DNA of 64,000 nucleotides from Akebia trifoliata (lineage: Eukaryota; Streptophyta; Magnoliopsida; Ranunculales; Lardizabalaceae). The stretch lies in contig CM030711.1 of NCBI GenBank assembly GCA_017979445.1, positions 930,001-994,000 on the forward strand, in the 5' to 3' direction. A model generated the notes under the pieces. The model saw only the letters and a list, made by a program, of their open reading frames with translations, was not told where the DNA came from and searched no databases. Within the stretch, counting starts at the first letter, position 1. Every line of letters begins with the position of its first letter. Positions 1 through 13,343 of the stretch are shown one piece after another. The translations under genes and the position numbers were made by a program.

Positions 1-28
1 GATATCTGTCTATTTGGGGTGTTTAGAA

Positions 29-190
29 CACACAACTAATTCTCAGGGCATATACAATCTCCTCCCCCACATGCATTAGGAAATTTTTGGGATAAATCGT
101 TGAGTGTGACCTCTAAGGGAAGATTCAAACTCAAGACGTTCACTTCCCAAGATGTAGTGTTGGCCATCTCACCAATCTTTGGCGTTGATC
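29..190 (-). mobile_element. tRNA-derived SINE, family A, copy 1
   Basis: Read on the minus strand, this begins with a tRNA-like head: an A-box-like TTGGTGAGATGGCC near 180-165, then a B-box-like GTTTGAATC about 35 bases later. A body follows that matches the copy at 61571-61730 along its length (shared blocks such as ACACAACTAATTCTC and GGATAAATC on the plus strand). No clear target-site duplication is visible here. The polymerase III box arrangement plus a second copy in the window make a SINE the simplest reading. It is non-coding. Confidence 0.55.
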
Positions 191-564
191 AAATCCAATT
201 TTACGTAAGATTTAAATAAATATTTTATATTTAAATAAACTAAAATATATAATTTATCAAGTGCTCAAATCTGGCCCAATCGGTTGGTAACATGGTTTTG
301 AAATGTGGATTTGGTGTTGGCCATGTATGGTTCGAACCAATTGATCCCAACTTGGTCAATCCAAGATTCAAAAGATTCAAATTTAATTGATAGCTTACAT
401 TTATATATTTTTTTAAAATGAGTTTGTGAATTATGAACTATTTTAATAGAAGATGATACAATCACATAATCTCAATTATATAAACAATTAAATTCTTAAG
501 AATACATTTATATAATTATAAAACAAACAAGCAAACATCTCAACCGGTACAAACCAATTTGAAT

Positions 565-780
565 TATTGAGTTTTCAAAAGAATACCCTTTGACCTTTGA
601 CATATGCTCCCATATGCCTGCTGGAGTGGCATGTGCTAGAATTATAATCCTTTCCTCAAGATACATAACTGCACATATTTATGGAGATGTACAATTGTGT
701 ATCCCGAGAAAAATCCATGATTCTAACTCACACCACGTCAAGTAGTGTATGTCTGAGGGGGCGTCGGAAAATCAAAACTT
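565..780. mobile_element. Foldback MITE of the GATACACA family
   Basis: An imperfect inverted repeat is centred on AAGATACATAACTGCACATATTTATGGAGATGTACAATTGTGTATCCCGAG-type sequence near 660-710. The left arm (about 600-665) pairs with the right arm (about 715-775). Related foldbacks lie at 14830, 20562, 27171, 44844 and 47625. The last two have perfect 9-bp target-site duplications, so this family is probably Mutator-like. The ends are not sharply defined here. Confidence 0.5.
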
Positions 781-940
781 TTTTCAAAAAATCAGCCAAT
801 TTGCATTAGTTTTGGTTTGAATCAATGAGAACGTGTACTCACAATAGCAAATGGTACTTACCCAATTTTTGAATTTGATGGAGTTTTAAAATTATGGTTA
901 TCAATTGTAGGGTCATCAATGAGTCCCCAATTAATTGAAC

Positions 941-1180
941 CCCATGGGATTGGTCTAGTGACAAGTCGAACCTTGATAAGCTCCTAAGGAAGGGTAGGTC
1001 AAATATTCAAAACCCCACGAAGCTATAAATTTCTTGGGACCACCCTCTAGGGTCCAGTTGACCCTTGACTCAACTAGTTGCACGTAGGACTTTTCAAAGG
1101 GGCAGTGCGTGTGATCGTGGGATTAGTCTCACCCAAAGGGTAGGAATACTCATGATAAGAAAAAAAAAAACAACAAACCA
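941..1180 (+). mobile_element. tRNA-derived SINE, family B, full-length with TSD
   Basis: The head carries an A-box-like TTGGTCTAGTGACAAG and a B-box-like ATTCAAAACCCC. The body contains ATTAGTCTCACCC, and the element ends in an A-rich tail (about 1157-1171). Near-identical direct repeats flank it: CCCAATTAATTGAAC at 926-940 and CCCAATTAATTGGAAC at 1181-1196, the expected LINE-type target-site duplication. A second copy in reverse orientation lies at about 61971-62150. Known biology: such elements are transcribed by polymerase III and mobilised by LINEs. Confidence 0.7.
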
Positions 1181-1472
1181 CCCAATTAATTGGAACTAAA
1201 CTAAAATTAAAATCAATAAGGTGATTTTAGGTCCTTTTATTTTTATTTTTATTGGAATTAATTGTATCCGGTCTCTTGGAATCCAACTGATTAAGAAGAT
1301 AGAAATGGAGAGTTGGCACCATTTAAAGAAAACAATTTTGACGGTTCCGATTCTGATTCCATTGAGAACCAAGAAAAATTAAAGGTTATAGTCTAATTCC
1401 TAGGAACCTAATCGGTGTAGACCCATCGACATCCATAATTGAGTTGTGCACATACGATGTTCTTTTCCGTGG

Positions 1473-1672
1473 CCCTGATTATTTTACATTCTTTTACTCT
1501 ATTTAATGATTCTAAGCATGTTTGAATTAAAAAAAATAATAAATCAATTTGATAATTATTACTTAATTGACCCTGATTATTTTACATTCTTTTACCCTAT
1601 TTAATGATTCTAAGCATGTTTGAATTTACAAAAAAAAAAAAAAAAAAAAATCAATTTGATAATTATTACTTA
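1473..1672. repeat. Tandem duplication, period about 98 bp
   Basis: Two adjacent copies start with CCCTGATTATTTTACATTC at 1473 and 1571. Both run through TTTAATGATTCTAAGCATG to CAATTTGATAATTATTACTT. They differ mainly in the internal A tract, which has expanded to more than 20 A in the second copy. This is a recent local duplication in non-coding DNA. Confidence 0.85.
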
Positions 1673-4600
1673 ATTATAATAAGAAATGTTGATTTCCACC
1701 AGTAAGTATGGATGTTGATTGGTCCCTATCAATGTCGGGGAAAGTCATTAAACGTGTCATTTGATAAATGGGAGTAGCTACGGTGGAGAAAAGCTTTTAT
1801 GTCTTTTGACAAAAACCAGAGTTATTCAATTATTTATTGGGTCCAGTTCAATAGCCAATAAGGTAGCAAGAGTGTTTTGTCTTATGTTGGTTAAAAGTTT
1901 CGAAATAAATTGATACTTTGAAGAGATGATAATCATAAAAAATTAATTTATTCGAGAAAACCTTTAGATTTTAAGTATAAATCAATAAAAATATAAATAA
2001 TCTCACAAGATATAAGATATACGTGATTTTGTCAAAATATAGACTTACATTCACAGGTGAAAACGACGATTTTACTATAATAATCAAAGAAGAACATGCT
2101 TATAATTACTCTCTGACTCTCGCATATCTATCTAACCTATCTAGGATTTCATCTCTTATCTTTTATATATTTAATATTACAAAGAGGATATACGAATCGT
2201 TAGCGGATCATCAAATGATCTGGGTTGAATACACGACAACTCTTCATATACAAAACTAGAAGACATAACCCAACACAGCTCATTTTGAAACTTCTAACCC
2301 CAAGTGAAAAGTGAGAACCGTTAATTTTTACTGTTAATTTATAAATCACTTTAACTTATATAGGACAAAACTTTGACCTCCGTTTGATATTGAGCTTAGG
2401 GCTGTTAATGTGAGTGACCCACGCTTGACCCATCTAACGGTCTGTCTGGGCAAACCCGATATGCCCTATAAAATTTTTTGGATTCCACACATAAGTCTTT
2501 GAATTTTGCAAAACGATTAAATAGATGAATTAATCACTGATTTGCCAATTGACTCCCCATCGACACTTCAATCTAAAGATTTTATTTTCTTCAACACTGG
2601 TTGACTCAATCGAGTTTATGAAAACTCTGGACTAATATTTCCAAAAATTGGACAAGTCATCTCATACGAGTCAATGAATAGATGATTCACATTGACTTTC
2701 TCACCCAATAGCCTCGATGATTTGGTTGACTCACACCAATCATCTTGATCCCGGATGAGTTTTTAAATCATGTTAGAAATTATGAATTTTAAGATAAGTA
2801 AAATCAAGATAGAACAAATGACGAAAATAAATGCATCAAGGAAAGTGAACATTATGATGATCTAAGTTTAAGACTCCGAAAGGAGAATGGGAAGCCCGAA
2901 AAAGACAAAATTTGAAGTACTAATATGATCCATGGTTTCGAAACTCAGTTTGACGCCTGGTCTCGTTCATGGATGAGATTACTTGGTGTATACTTATTTA
3001 TTCATATATATATAATATAATTATAAATTTTTATAAAATAAGGTAGATTAGAAGACGTTTAATCATAAAATCATTTTTTTTAGATAATAAATATTTAAAA
3101 AATTAATTTTTTAAAAGTTAAGTATACCAAATCCCAGTTGATTCGGATGAGTTTTACTGGTTCAGACGAGATTTTGAACATATAAATCTCGTTTGAGTCA
3201 TCTTGTTTGTTTTGTGAGATTTTGCACGTGAGATGCCTTGTCTATCCATCTCGTTCATGGACGATGTCAGAATGAATTAGGTGAGTTATCTTGGTCTCGG
3301 ACAAGATTTAAAATCATTATAACATTTAACGGTGAAGTAATAATTATATTGTAGGTGACAATGACAATGAGAATGATGATCCTCTTATTTTTCTCCCGTT
3401 GTTCGATTTTGTTTACTATTTTCTCTAATCTCCTCCTTTATCTTTTATGTTCTTTCCCTTTACTACTATTTTTTTTAATGAATCCATCAACCTCTTCCCA
3501 ATCTGATTTTTTAAGAGGGCCAAAACATTTAAGATACAATAAATAAATAAATAAACAAACAGATTTAAAAAAATTAGTCGAGAGTATGATGAGAAATAAA
3601 AAAAGAAATATCGAAAATTCAAAATCGTGTATGAGACTTTGATCAAGGCCCATAACCCTAAATAAATAACTTATATTATACTTTTATTTATAATATTTTA
3701 TAGCTATATTTATAAATTAAGATATGCTGGCTTGCCCAACTTCAAAATAGGTCGAACATCTTCAGGGTTGGGTCGGGTCTGGACACAACTAATTTTATTG
3801 GGCCTGGTCCATTCTGACTATTACGCGGGCCAGGTTTGGGTTAGGATTTTAATGTCTGATCCAGACCTGATCCGCGCTGACCTCTCTAGAGGGAAAGATA
3901 CCCATTTCTTTAATCCTTTTCAGCAGTCAAATATATCAAATTCGTTTACTAGTTCATGGTATCTTGATTGTTTGTTGTATAGCAAATTACAGGCTTAATG
4001 GACTCGAAAATATAAAGTAGGCCCATTACTGGATCATTGTCCTTGATAATGATTTTCTTCTGGTGGGCTTTGCCTGTTTTAGTTCTTGGGCCAGACTTGT
4101 TATAAATGGGCCTGAAATTAGGGCTGTCATGGATTGGGTTCTGATTGGAATTTGAAAATTTAAAATGTCTTAAAAAAGATCTAGGGGCAGAATTGAAATT
4201 TTAAAAGGGTTTCTCTGCACTTTTGGAGAGAGAAAACTCACCGTTTTACTCCTCTCCAATTCTTTCATTTCTCTCCCTACTAAACAATCCAAACAAGAGA
4301 AATGGAAAGAAATTCATTTATTTTCTCTTCTTCTCTCCATTTCTCTCAGTCCAAACACAACGTTGAGGTCATTTATCATCAGTTTAAAAGAGAAGACAAT
4401 AGTCAAGGAGACAAAACTTTCAATTTGGAAAAACTTTTTAATTTATAATGGGTTGGTTCGGGAATTTTCTAAAAAGTTTGTGCTATTTTGATAATTTCCC
4501 CTCCATTAGTTTGTAAATATTATGACACATGTATGCTAAAACACATCCTTAACATAAATTTTGTGGGTCGGATAAACGAATAGCGAAGTCTTTTGTTATT

Positions 4601-5076
4601 CAAATGAGTTCATATCTATTTTACTTTCTCCATCTATGTACTTTGGGTGTTTCTATCACTTTTTTAGAATCTTCAATTTAAATGTTTCTTCTAATTGGGC
4701 CTGAAAATCTTAGCCCAATTCGAGTTTGTTGGCAAAATGATGTCAAGGTTCAATCCTAGTTTGGCCGGCATGTATAAAATAAAAATATATAATATATTAT
4801 AATTACAATTAATAGATTTCTTTTCCTTAAAAAAAGAAATTCAAATTATTGGGCTGCATGACGGGCCTAGTTCCCAAGCTTGAGTCTAGCCGAAAACCTA
4901 AATAGGTCAAGTAACACTACTTAAATCCAGTCCATATATTGGGTCATGCAGGCCGAAACCGGGCCCATTTACAGACCTAATTCTCATCTCTTCAATGTTC
5001 AACATAGTAACATAATACTTCAAAAATATTCTTTCACTTTAACCATTTAGTTTTGATTCTCTTGGCAATGTACATC

Positions 5077-5273
5077 GGGTCTTGTTAATGTGTGCCCTTT
5101 GGACACATGGTAAAGGACAATAAATACACTTTGGAAATTAGATTTTATATCAAAAATACCCTAACATTCCAATTTTCAAAGTGTATTTATTGAACTTTAA
5201 TGTATGCCTGTAGGGCACCCAAAGTTTATTTATCGCACTTTAACGTGGGCCCAGGCACACGTTAATAGAAATC
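5077..5273. mobile_element. Mutator-like MITE, family C, copy 1
   Basis: The element is palindromic. Its left end GGGTCTTGTTAATGTGTGCCC and internal AATAAATACACTTTGG are mirrored by CAAAGTGTATTTATTGAACT and a right end GTTAATAGAAATC. Flanking 9-mers ATGTACATC (5068-5076) and ATGTTCATC (5274-5282) differ by one base and fit a 9-bp target-site duplication. Family copies are at 27541, 33516 and 48460. Non-autonomous, with no coding capacity. Confidence 0.7.
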
Positions 5274-5283
5274 ATGTTCATCT

Positions 5284-5402
5284 GTCTATCACACGTTAAC
5301 AAATTTTTTTTTATATTTTATAATACCAAAATACCCTCAGATTCTAATTTCCAAGGTTTATTTATTGCACTTTAACAAGTATTGGACACACGTTAATAAA
5401 AC
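5284..5402. mobile_element. Partial second copy of family C MITE
   Basis: The right half of the family C element reappears just downstream: CACGTTAAC, CCAAGGTTTATTTATTGCAC and CACACGTTAATAAAACCC. It is again followed by ATGTTCATCTATC, which repeats the flank of the first copy. This suggests a local duplication of the right end plus flank rather than an independent insertion. Confidence 0.5.
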
Positions 5403-6947
5403 CCATGTTCATCTATCTTTTCGAGCACTTTTTCAATAAAATCTACTTATTAATAAAATAAAATGATTTCTTTATATATAATATATCCAAGATAACAAAT
5501 TCTCATGGAACATCCCCCACCTCTTGCATGAGCAATGTAGGCCTATATTATATAATAAAATAAAATGATTTTATATATAAAAGAGATCCAAGATAACAAT
5601 CCCCGTGGGACATCTCCTATTTATGATTTTTAATCTGTCATAATCGAATAATTCAAAAGTTATAATAGAACTTTCAGATCCCCAATTTTTGCCATATTAA
5701 AATTTTAATCAACAATAGGTGAAGTTAGGTTTCTACATTAAATTTTTATTTTTAATTTTGTTTTATAGGTGACCACATTAAAGGGAAATTAGATTGAAAC
5801 CTACCACATGGAGGAGTGTTCGGTGCTGTAGCCAGAGAAGATAAATTAAACTTGATATTATGGTGATGAGGAGGACAAATCAAGGTCAACCACACCCTAC
5901 CCAAGAGAGACAAAACTGTACCACATTACTTAGGACACTATTTGAATCATACCCCTCCACTATTTTGGTTATTATTTGAGATGGTCCTATTGTCAAGCTG
6001 ATAATATATGACCCCCTTGACCTCGGTCTACAACGAAAGACTAATGAAAATAACCTAAATCCCCTTGTCTTCAACCTTTGGTTGACTTGGCTCGTACATT
6101 CCATTCTTGTCGTCGGGTCAGAAAGGAGTGTAGCTAGCTTTACCCTTAATGATTGATCTGCCAAATATGGCCGGTCATTAACAATTGATTCCTTAATAAG
6201 GAGACGAAAACCCTCAATTTCTCTCATTAAAAATCTTTTATCTTCAAGTTTTTGAATACTTAGGATAAACTTTTTTTAACTGATTCAATCTCGTTTATGA
6301 TAAAACTTTGATTTTTATTAATTTTTTTAATCCAAAAATCTTACTTTTTTTCTTGATGTTCAAAGTTTGAAAAAGAGAAAATCTAAAGATTGAAGATGAA
6401 GGAAGCAAAAAATTTACCCTCACCGTAAAAGATGATTAGTTTTAGAGAGGAAAATCAAAGGTTTTTGGTGAGAAGTTGAAGATGGGTATTTATCTCATTT
6501 TCTATTGATCTTTGAGCTTAGAATTTGGTCAAGTGGGTAAATCATCATTTTGAAAACAAGGGGTGCCTCAAATATTTGTATATTTAAAACATTTCTAATT
6601 ACAATTTTTCTCATGAATCGAGTTTGACAAAGTCTCACACGTACCAATAGGGTCTACAAAATTAATTGTTCTTTATTTTGCTTTGTACAAACTCAAGTCT
6701 TTTATTACTCTTGTATTTGCTTTCATTATTTTTATTCATGTTCTTTCAAATCTTTCTTTATATATTATTTCATAGCATTTAATAAAAAATCTTGTATTAA
6801 TTATCAAGTGCGAGCTAGCTTGTTCGATACCTAGTATGAGCCCAGGAGAGGGTCCCATAAGCCTTGGTTCCGACCCTGGTTCATCTAATCCCTCGAGTTG
6901 GATATGAGTCCGAACACCCCTATCATAAAAAAAGAAGTGTTAACTGG

Positions 6948-7010
6948 CTTATTTGGTAAAGTCTTTGGGTGATGATACAAAAGATTTGGGTTCAAATCTC
7001 GCTTGCAACA
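6948..7010 (+). mobile_element. Possible tRNA-derived SINE head
   Basis: An A-box-like TGGCTTATTTGGTAAAG and a B-box-like GGGTTCAAATCTC are spaced about as in a tRNA, but flanking bases do not pair as an acceptor stem. This could be an old SINE head; no second copy or duplication was seen. Confidence 0.3.
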
Positions 7011-8149
7011 AATTATTGAACTCATTACAAAAAGACTTATGGATAAATAGATATAAAAATTCGTATTAATAGAATTATCCTACATCGACTAAAGAGTGTT
7101 ATAGATTTTTATTTTATTATCTCATTGGAATGTAATTGATGACGAGATTATCAGAGAAATGGTGATCATGATCAACTAAAATCGATGGAGGAATATGAAA
7201 AAATGCTAGAAAAAACAAGGAGGAAAATGTCAATATAAGGATAGGCCTTACGGTACTGGCATTTTTTATGTGATTCAAATAAAAAAGTACAGAGAATTTA
7301 ACTTTGACATCAGAAGTCTGGGCGAATTGATCGTACTAAGAGCACCAAATTGTTGGATTTATCGGGAAAAAAAAAACAAACTTACTCACAATGAGTATTT
7401 AATACGTATTTTTGAACCATGTGATGAGCCATGTGATAAGCCATGTGACAAACAAAAAGACTCATAAATTATCTTTTATTTAGTAGGTCCCATTGATAAA
7501 GAATCAACGGTGCTTTAATTTATGGCCAACTACCTAAGTTATGAGGTTGTAAGCACTGACCACTCTAAAAAGGGAGATGTTGGCGGGCCGCATGTACCAT
7601 GCACCTGGAGGTGATGGTAGTTAAATATAGAGACTCGAAGGTGTGACTTGAGAAGGGAACTTAGTCATTCTTACCATCTCAGCTAACCCCTGGTGGGGTG
7701 AAGATGTACAAATATACCACTCAAGATTTTGTTGACTATTTCAAATTGATAACATGCCCCTTGAGCTCAGTCTAGAGAATCTTTGAAAATGACCGAAATG
7801 CCCTCATATTCAATCTATGGCCAAAAGTCAGGCTAACCTCAACCTCATTCCTAGGCTGAGTTATACAACTAAAACATGAGTTGATCCAGGTTAGAATGAT
7901 TCAATCTGACCTTAATTTGGATTGAAGCATAAGGCTTGATAACCTAGTTCAACCCGAACTCAAGACTATGCAACATAAATATTTTATACTAATTGTACAT
8001 TTTTGTTTATTTTTAAAGTAGTTTTTAATTATTTTTACTACGTATATTTGATGCAAGGCAAGAAGATAACACTATTTTTCTTTTTTATTTGTTTCCTTTG
8101 CGTCTATTGTTGTACTATATATATAGACATGTACAGATTTTTTAAAGAT

Positions 8150-8415
8150 GAAGATGGAGCTCGATCTAACCTGACCTCAACCCGAATTCAGAAGCACAAA
8201 CTTGGGCTGAGTATGAGTTAATGTGCTTAGGCTCAATGCTCAGGTTAAGTTGAGTTCAAGGTTGCTAAATCTACGTATATGTAACATATTTCTTGAACAT
8301 GAAGCTCGGCCTAACCTGAGCTCAACCTGAATTCGGAGGCACAAGCTTGGGGTGAGCATGGGTTAATGAGTTTAGGTTTGATGCTCAGTGAATTGGACTC
8401 AAGTTGAGAACTCTA
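8150..8415. repeat. Imperfect tandem repeat, period about 145 bp
   Basis: Two copies, starting near 8150 and 8295, share AGCTCG(A/G)(T/C)CTAACCTGA, CTCAACC(C/T)GAATTC, a GCACAA(A/G)CTTGGG block and a following GAGTTA/GGGTTAATG block. The sequence is typical of degenerate dispersed plant repeats, and no coding frame is kept between copies. Confidence 0.6.
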
Positions 8416-8974
8416 CCACTTGAGTTGAGCCTTGTCTACCTTCTGACCTGCCCAGGTCGCAACCCTTGCCCCACCCCACCCCAATAATAATAATAAATTT
8501 TCACTATTTTCAAATAGGGCCATTATTGTAATGGTTTTTCAACCTATTTAACACTGTCTTCCTTATATCTAATGATGTACTTGTATGCCAACTCATGCAT
8601 TCAATTGTGTAATGAAAAGGAATTTTGTCACTAATAGCATACCAGCCATCAGATAATTCTGTCGGGTTTCAAATCAGTTCAATCCACGTATGTACATGAA
8701 GATCGACCAAATATGAAACCCTATGTACTGATTAACAATAATCCATTATCTTCAAACTCTTGATTTTTCTATTAAAAAGATCACGATTTCCAACTTCTTC
8801 AAAAGTCTTATCTTGTTCTTAAGATTTGAAGATGGAAGAAAATCAAACCTTGGGTTGAATATGAGAGTAAAAATACTTAATTAGAGGTTGTTGGAGAGAA
8901 TGGATTTTGGGGAGAATAATTGAGGATTTTTGCCAAAAGAATGAAAATAAGAGTACATAGATCATTTTACTTAA

Positions 8975-9142
8975 GAATAATGCTGAAGTGACCTTAAGAT
9001 TGTACCACATATGGAACATCCTGAGGTGAAAGTATATGCTTTTCATCTATAGACGAGTCAAAAAGCATCTATGGCTCCTACACACTTTCATGTCAAGATG
9101 TGCGATATGAGGTACAATCTTAAGGTCACTCCAACATGACTC
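8975..9142. mobile_element. Mutator-like MITE, family D, copy 1
   Basis: The left end GAATAATGCTGAAGTGACC with TTAAGATTGTACC is mirrored by GGTACAATCTTAAGGTCACT and a right end CCAACATGACTC. Flanking 9-mers TTTACTTAA and TTCAATTAA match at 7 of 9 positions. Related copies are at 13228, 17690, 19442 and 40768. The copy at 13228 has a perfect 9-bp duplication, which supports the Mutator assignment. Confidence 0.65.
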
Positions 9143-11524
9143 TTCAATTAATTAGTTCCCTAGAGAAATCCTAGGTCAAGAGTAGCTTGTCATCACTTTG
9201 AAAATACAGACAAGTGTCTCACATAACTCGGCCCAGGCTCGTCCATCCATTGGATTGAGTTAGGGACAGTCCGCTCAGGATGCTACCCTAATCAAGACCA
9301 CCTTTCAAAGGGTATAAATTTTACTTTGAAGGGGGACCGTATAAATTCAATTTTCTAGGTGTGGTGATCAATATACTTCTCTGCCAACGTATATTGAAGA
9401 AACTTACCCATCATGGGATTGAACCCTACGGCGACTCACTCAGGTGAAATGCTAGACCTATCAATTGGTTGAGAGTATTGTTTTGGACATAAATTTTTTT
9501 AGCATAAAGTTATACCAAAAGTGAAGCTACTGGTCTTACAAAATGGTTAGAAAATACGGGAGAAATCAATGAAATCCTGACAATGCCCCTCCTTGTAGGC
9601 TTGAAAGAAAAAGACATACATGAAAGCACTATTTCCTCCAAGAGTACTAGGTTCGTCGATGCATGATTCACCATCTATCAAGTCCTAGATCCAATCAGAT
9701 AAGGCATTTTACGTCAGGAACCAATCGAGAATATATTTATTGTTCTTGATTTGAAGCATAAAATCCATATTTTTGGTATACCCTAATCCAACCCGATTCA
9801 ATTTAATAAAAGTATATATAAAATATAGCACATACTATTCATCTAAATTAATTATAAATATAAATATACATCACTTACCATCCAAAAGAAAAAGGAAAAA
9901 AGAGTAAAAAAAGAGAGAATTCAAATACATTATCGAATCAGGAGATGTTTGATCCTAAATGGATATGATGATTACCAAATCGGATTCTTATCAAATTTGG
10001 TCCTAACTAGAACCCGAATTCTTGATCCGAACTCATTATTGGATTGGAATGGATCAGATTTCAGGTTTGACCTAATACTGATCAAAAGGTCCTTATTAAA
10101 CAGAACTGGTGTCATTTAAATAAATTAAAGTCTTTCTAAACAGATTCTCTACCCTCTGCCACGTCAATACAGTACTGGGTGCAATATCAAGGAAAGTCAG
10201 TTCAGCATTATTCAAATTAAATACGTTGGATGATAAGTATTTACTGCTCATGGGAAAAATGCTGAACAGACATCAATAGAAACTGCGCACAGAAAGTCAT
10301 AGATTTTTTCCCTTTTTTCGAGAGTAAAAAGATCTATGATTCACTGTCTATTGTCATGTCAACTCAGTGTCGAGCAAAGTCAGTTTAGAATAACTCTTAC
10401 TCATTAGGCCATTATTGCAGTGTCGAACTAAGTCAGCGCAGCATTTTCCAAATGCGGAAACAAATATTTTCACACAATGTAGAGTATTAAACGAGGGAAT
10501 TTGTCGTATATTTATCAGATTTGTTTGAGTACGCCTGTCCCGTCCTGATTGGGTGATTCTATTTATTGCAATTTAATACGTTGTACCATAAAGTATGGAA
10601 ACGACATGTCCTCAAGAGAGTCATGATGTGGGCCTTTAAGTATAGATCTGGTGCAACAAATGCTGGAAGGTAGGTCTTAAGTCTTGACTGTGGTCAATTT
10701 CTTTCTTAATTTCTCCATATTTGGTTGGATCCACTTTCTAACTACTTTTTTTATTAGGATAATTTTATTTTATTTATTTTTCCACTTAAAGAATGTGTAT
10801 TAAATCAAATAAGGATCTGATTTAATAATATATTGGATTGATTTTTTATCAAACATGACTCGATTTGACAAGAATCCCATCCTGATTGATTGGTATTGAA
10901 TTGGATTGGATTTGGATGATAATATTGAGGTTTCTATAAGAATTGGATTTGACAATGTTATGATCCGATGCTTACGATTGGTTTCAGATCTGAACCAATC
11001 ATCATTGGATTGTTTGCAAATTGACCCCAAATCTGATGTGTAGTTATTGTTTGAGAAGTTTTTTTTTTTCTATTATTAATCAAATATTAATCCTGAATTT
11101 ATGCAATCCAATCCATGACTAGATCTGAAAACCCAATCAAACAAATATGAGTACTTTGGATTTTTTATTTTATGGTTCTCTTTGTTAAGAGATTAGGGTT
11201 TAAAATAAAGAAAGGACTTTCTCTTATCATGAATTTGATGGTTAAGGATTTCTAGGGCTATAATTGCTTTCAAGGATATAGTGAATTGATCTGAATCTCA
11301 TCAATGAGGTAGGCATACTACCGAACCATGTAAATTTTGTGTACATTCATGAAAATTGAGTTTTGTAGACTTATGGAAACATGATTTTAAAAATAGTCAG
11401 AGACCGACGTGTGAGAGTGATCTTGGTCTCATTCATGAATGAGCCAAGAAGTATGTTTTTCCAAGATTTAAAATCGTGGATGGTAGGGCTCTGGGGTTAA
11501 TATGGACATTGGCCCATGGGGTGT

Positions 11525-11650
11525 AACATATAGGCAATCGACTAAGACAGAAGATGTCCATACATGCTTTTCATCGAGATACGAGTGAAAAACATCTATG
11601 GCTGTGGTTCTGTGTGCACCTTCACATCAGCAATGTGAGAATCGAAGTCC
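11525..11650. repeat. Degenerate foldback related to family D/E elements
   Basis: Contains CTTTTCATCGAGATACGAGTGAAAAACATCTATGG-type sequence and GTGAGAATCGAAGT, blocks shared with the elements at 8975 and 19995. Ends are not defined. Confidence 0.3.
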
Positions 11651-13227
11651 ATTTACCCAATTGCCATTTTTGGAAAATCTATGCATACTACTTTTGAGTG
11701 CCATTTGGATTTTGGAATGTATTTTTTTTACTTCCGTTTACAGATGGACAGGTGGTGGTCAGTGATTGGAGCCCACAACTCTGAAGAGGAGAACAACTTT
11801 TCTCCCAATTGCTCAATATCAAAATTCGCTCATAATAAATGTCTAAAATACCATTGTTTCAACATGAAAACCCTTGGTTAAAAAAAAAAAAAAAAAAATC
11901 TATTAGGAATATTTGACTAATAAATGTGGTAAAATGATAATTTTGTTTATTTAGGATTCATAAAATCACTTAGGGTCAAAATGTTTTATATTAAAAAAAT
12001 TATTTTTATAAATGTTACTTCTTCTTTTCTTTTTTTTTTTGTTTTTTTACTTTTACTTTTAATTGTATTTTTTTTTTTCTAAAAGCTTATTCACCTTCCT
12101 TTAGCTAAAGGTTTTTTCAAATGAATATATTCTAACTTTACCATGTGGTGTGTCACTAACTATAATGAAATGGTATTTTTATAATTTAAAAAATTAATTA
12201 ATTTGATTTGCATCAACGATATTCAATCTTCTTGTTTTTATAGTAAATATTTCATCATTTTATTATTATTTAAAAATATAATAATGTGAACCCGTGTCAA
12301 CGAAAATTTGAACCCTTTTTTAAGTATAAAACAATGAAATCATCGTTGGTGTCACTTATTGTCTGGAAAAGCTCCAATCTCAACACATGATGCGAAGAGT
12401 TAAAGAGAATAAATCATAAAAAATAAAAAAAAATCAACCATAACACAAGATTTACATGAAAAATCCTAAAATAAAGAAATATCACAGAGCCGCATTGACC
12501 AATACCATTAAACTCTACAAACCACAATACTTATTGCCCTACGCCTAACCCCATTGGGCATCATTGTGATATAATGTGAATTAGACCAGTTGGGTCCAAA
12601 ACCAATTTTAGACGCAAAATAAAGATAAATTTCATAAATTTAAACAAAATATATAATATAATTTACATACTTTCTCGCATTATATGAAATCAAAACTGGG
12701 TTGATTCATAAAGGATATGGTAAGCTACAAATCGGATCAAAACCTTCTCAAGACCTGATATGAAGCTATCAGTTCTAAATGGATCAAATTTCAGGTCTGA
12801 TACGATCTGATCCACCGATAGCCTGACCCATGACCTTGTCATCTCAATTAATGAGATTGCTGCATGTCCATTAATACAAATCACCAATGAGGATATTTTA
12901 TTTGTTCTACTAAAGGGAAAAATAAAAATTTATAGATTTAACTATTAATGAGCATTCATGCAAATTAATGAGCTTGCTTGATTGATATTTATATATCTGT
13001 CGTGCATTATGAATCTTGAGCAAAACACAACCCCTACATTGTCGGCAATAACCAACAACCACTCTTCCCATAAATATATTAATGAGTATATGGTTTAATA
13101 GCAAGTCCTCATTAAACAAGGTGACTCGGGTGAGTCATCCCCAACTTCAAGGCGATGGGGATGACATGTTCAAATGTGAATCACATTGATTCATGAGGTA
13201 TCTGAGATGACACCTGAATTTTTTGAA

Positions 13228-13343
13228 GAATAATGCTGAAGTGACCTGAGTGTACCTCACATGGCACCTCTATGGTTCCTACACACTTTCACGTCAAGAT
13301 GTGGGGTATGAGGTACAATCTTGAAGTCACTCCAGCACGACTC
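13228..13343. mobile_element. Mutator-like MITE, family D, with perfect 9-bp TSD
   Basis: This 116-bp element begins GAATAATGCTGAAGTGACC and ends AGTCACTCCAGCACGACTC, the terminal inverted repeats. The identical 9-mer TTTTTTGAA lies at 13219-13227 and 13344-13352. A 9-bp duplication is characteristic of the Mutator superfamily. It has no coding capacity and is a good type copy for the family. Confidence 0.75.

Noticed and set aside
5886..6227. 113-residue open frame on -
   Set aside because: No recognisable protein character, no promoter or splice context, AT-rich repeat surroundings.
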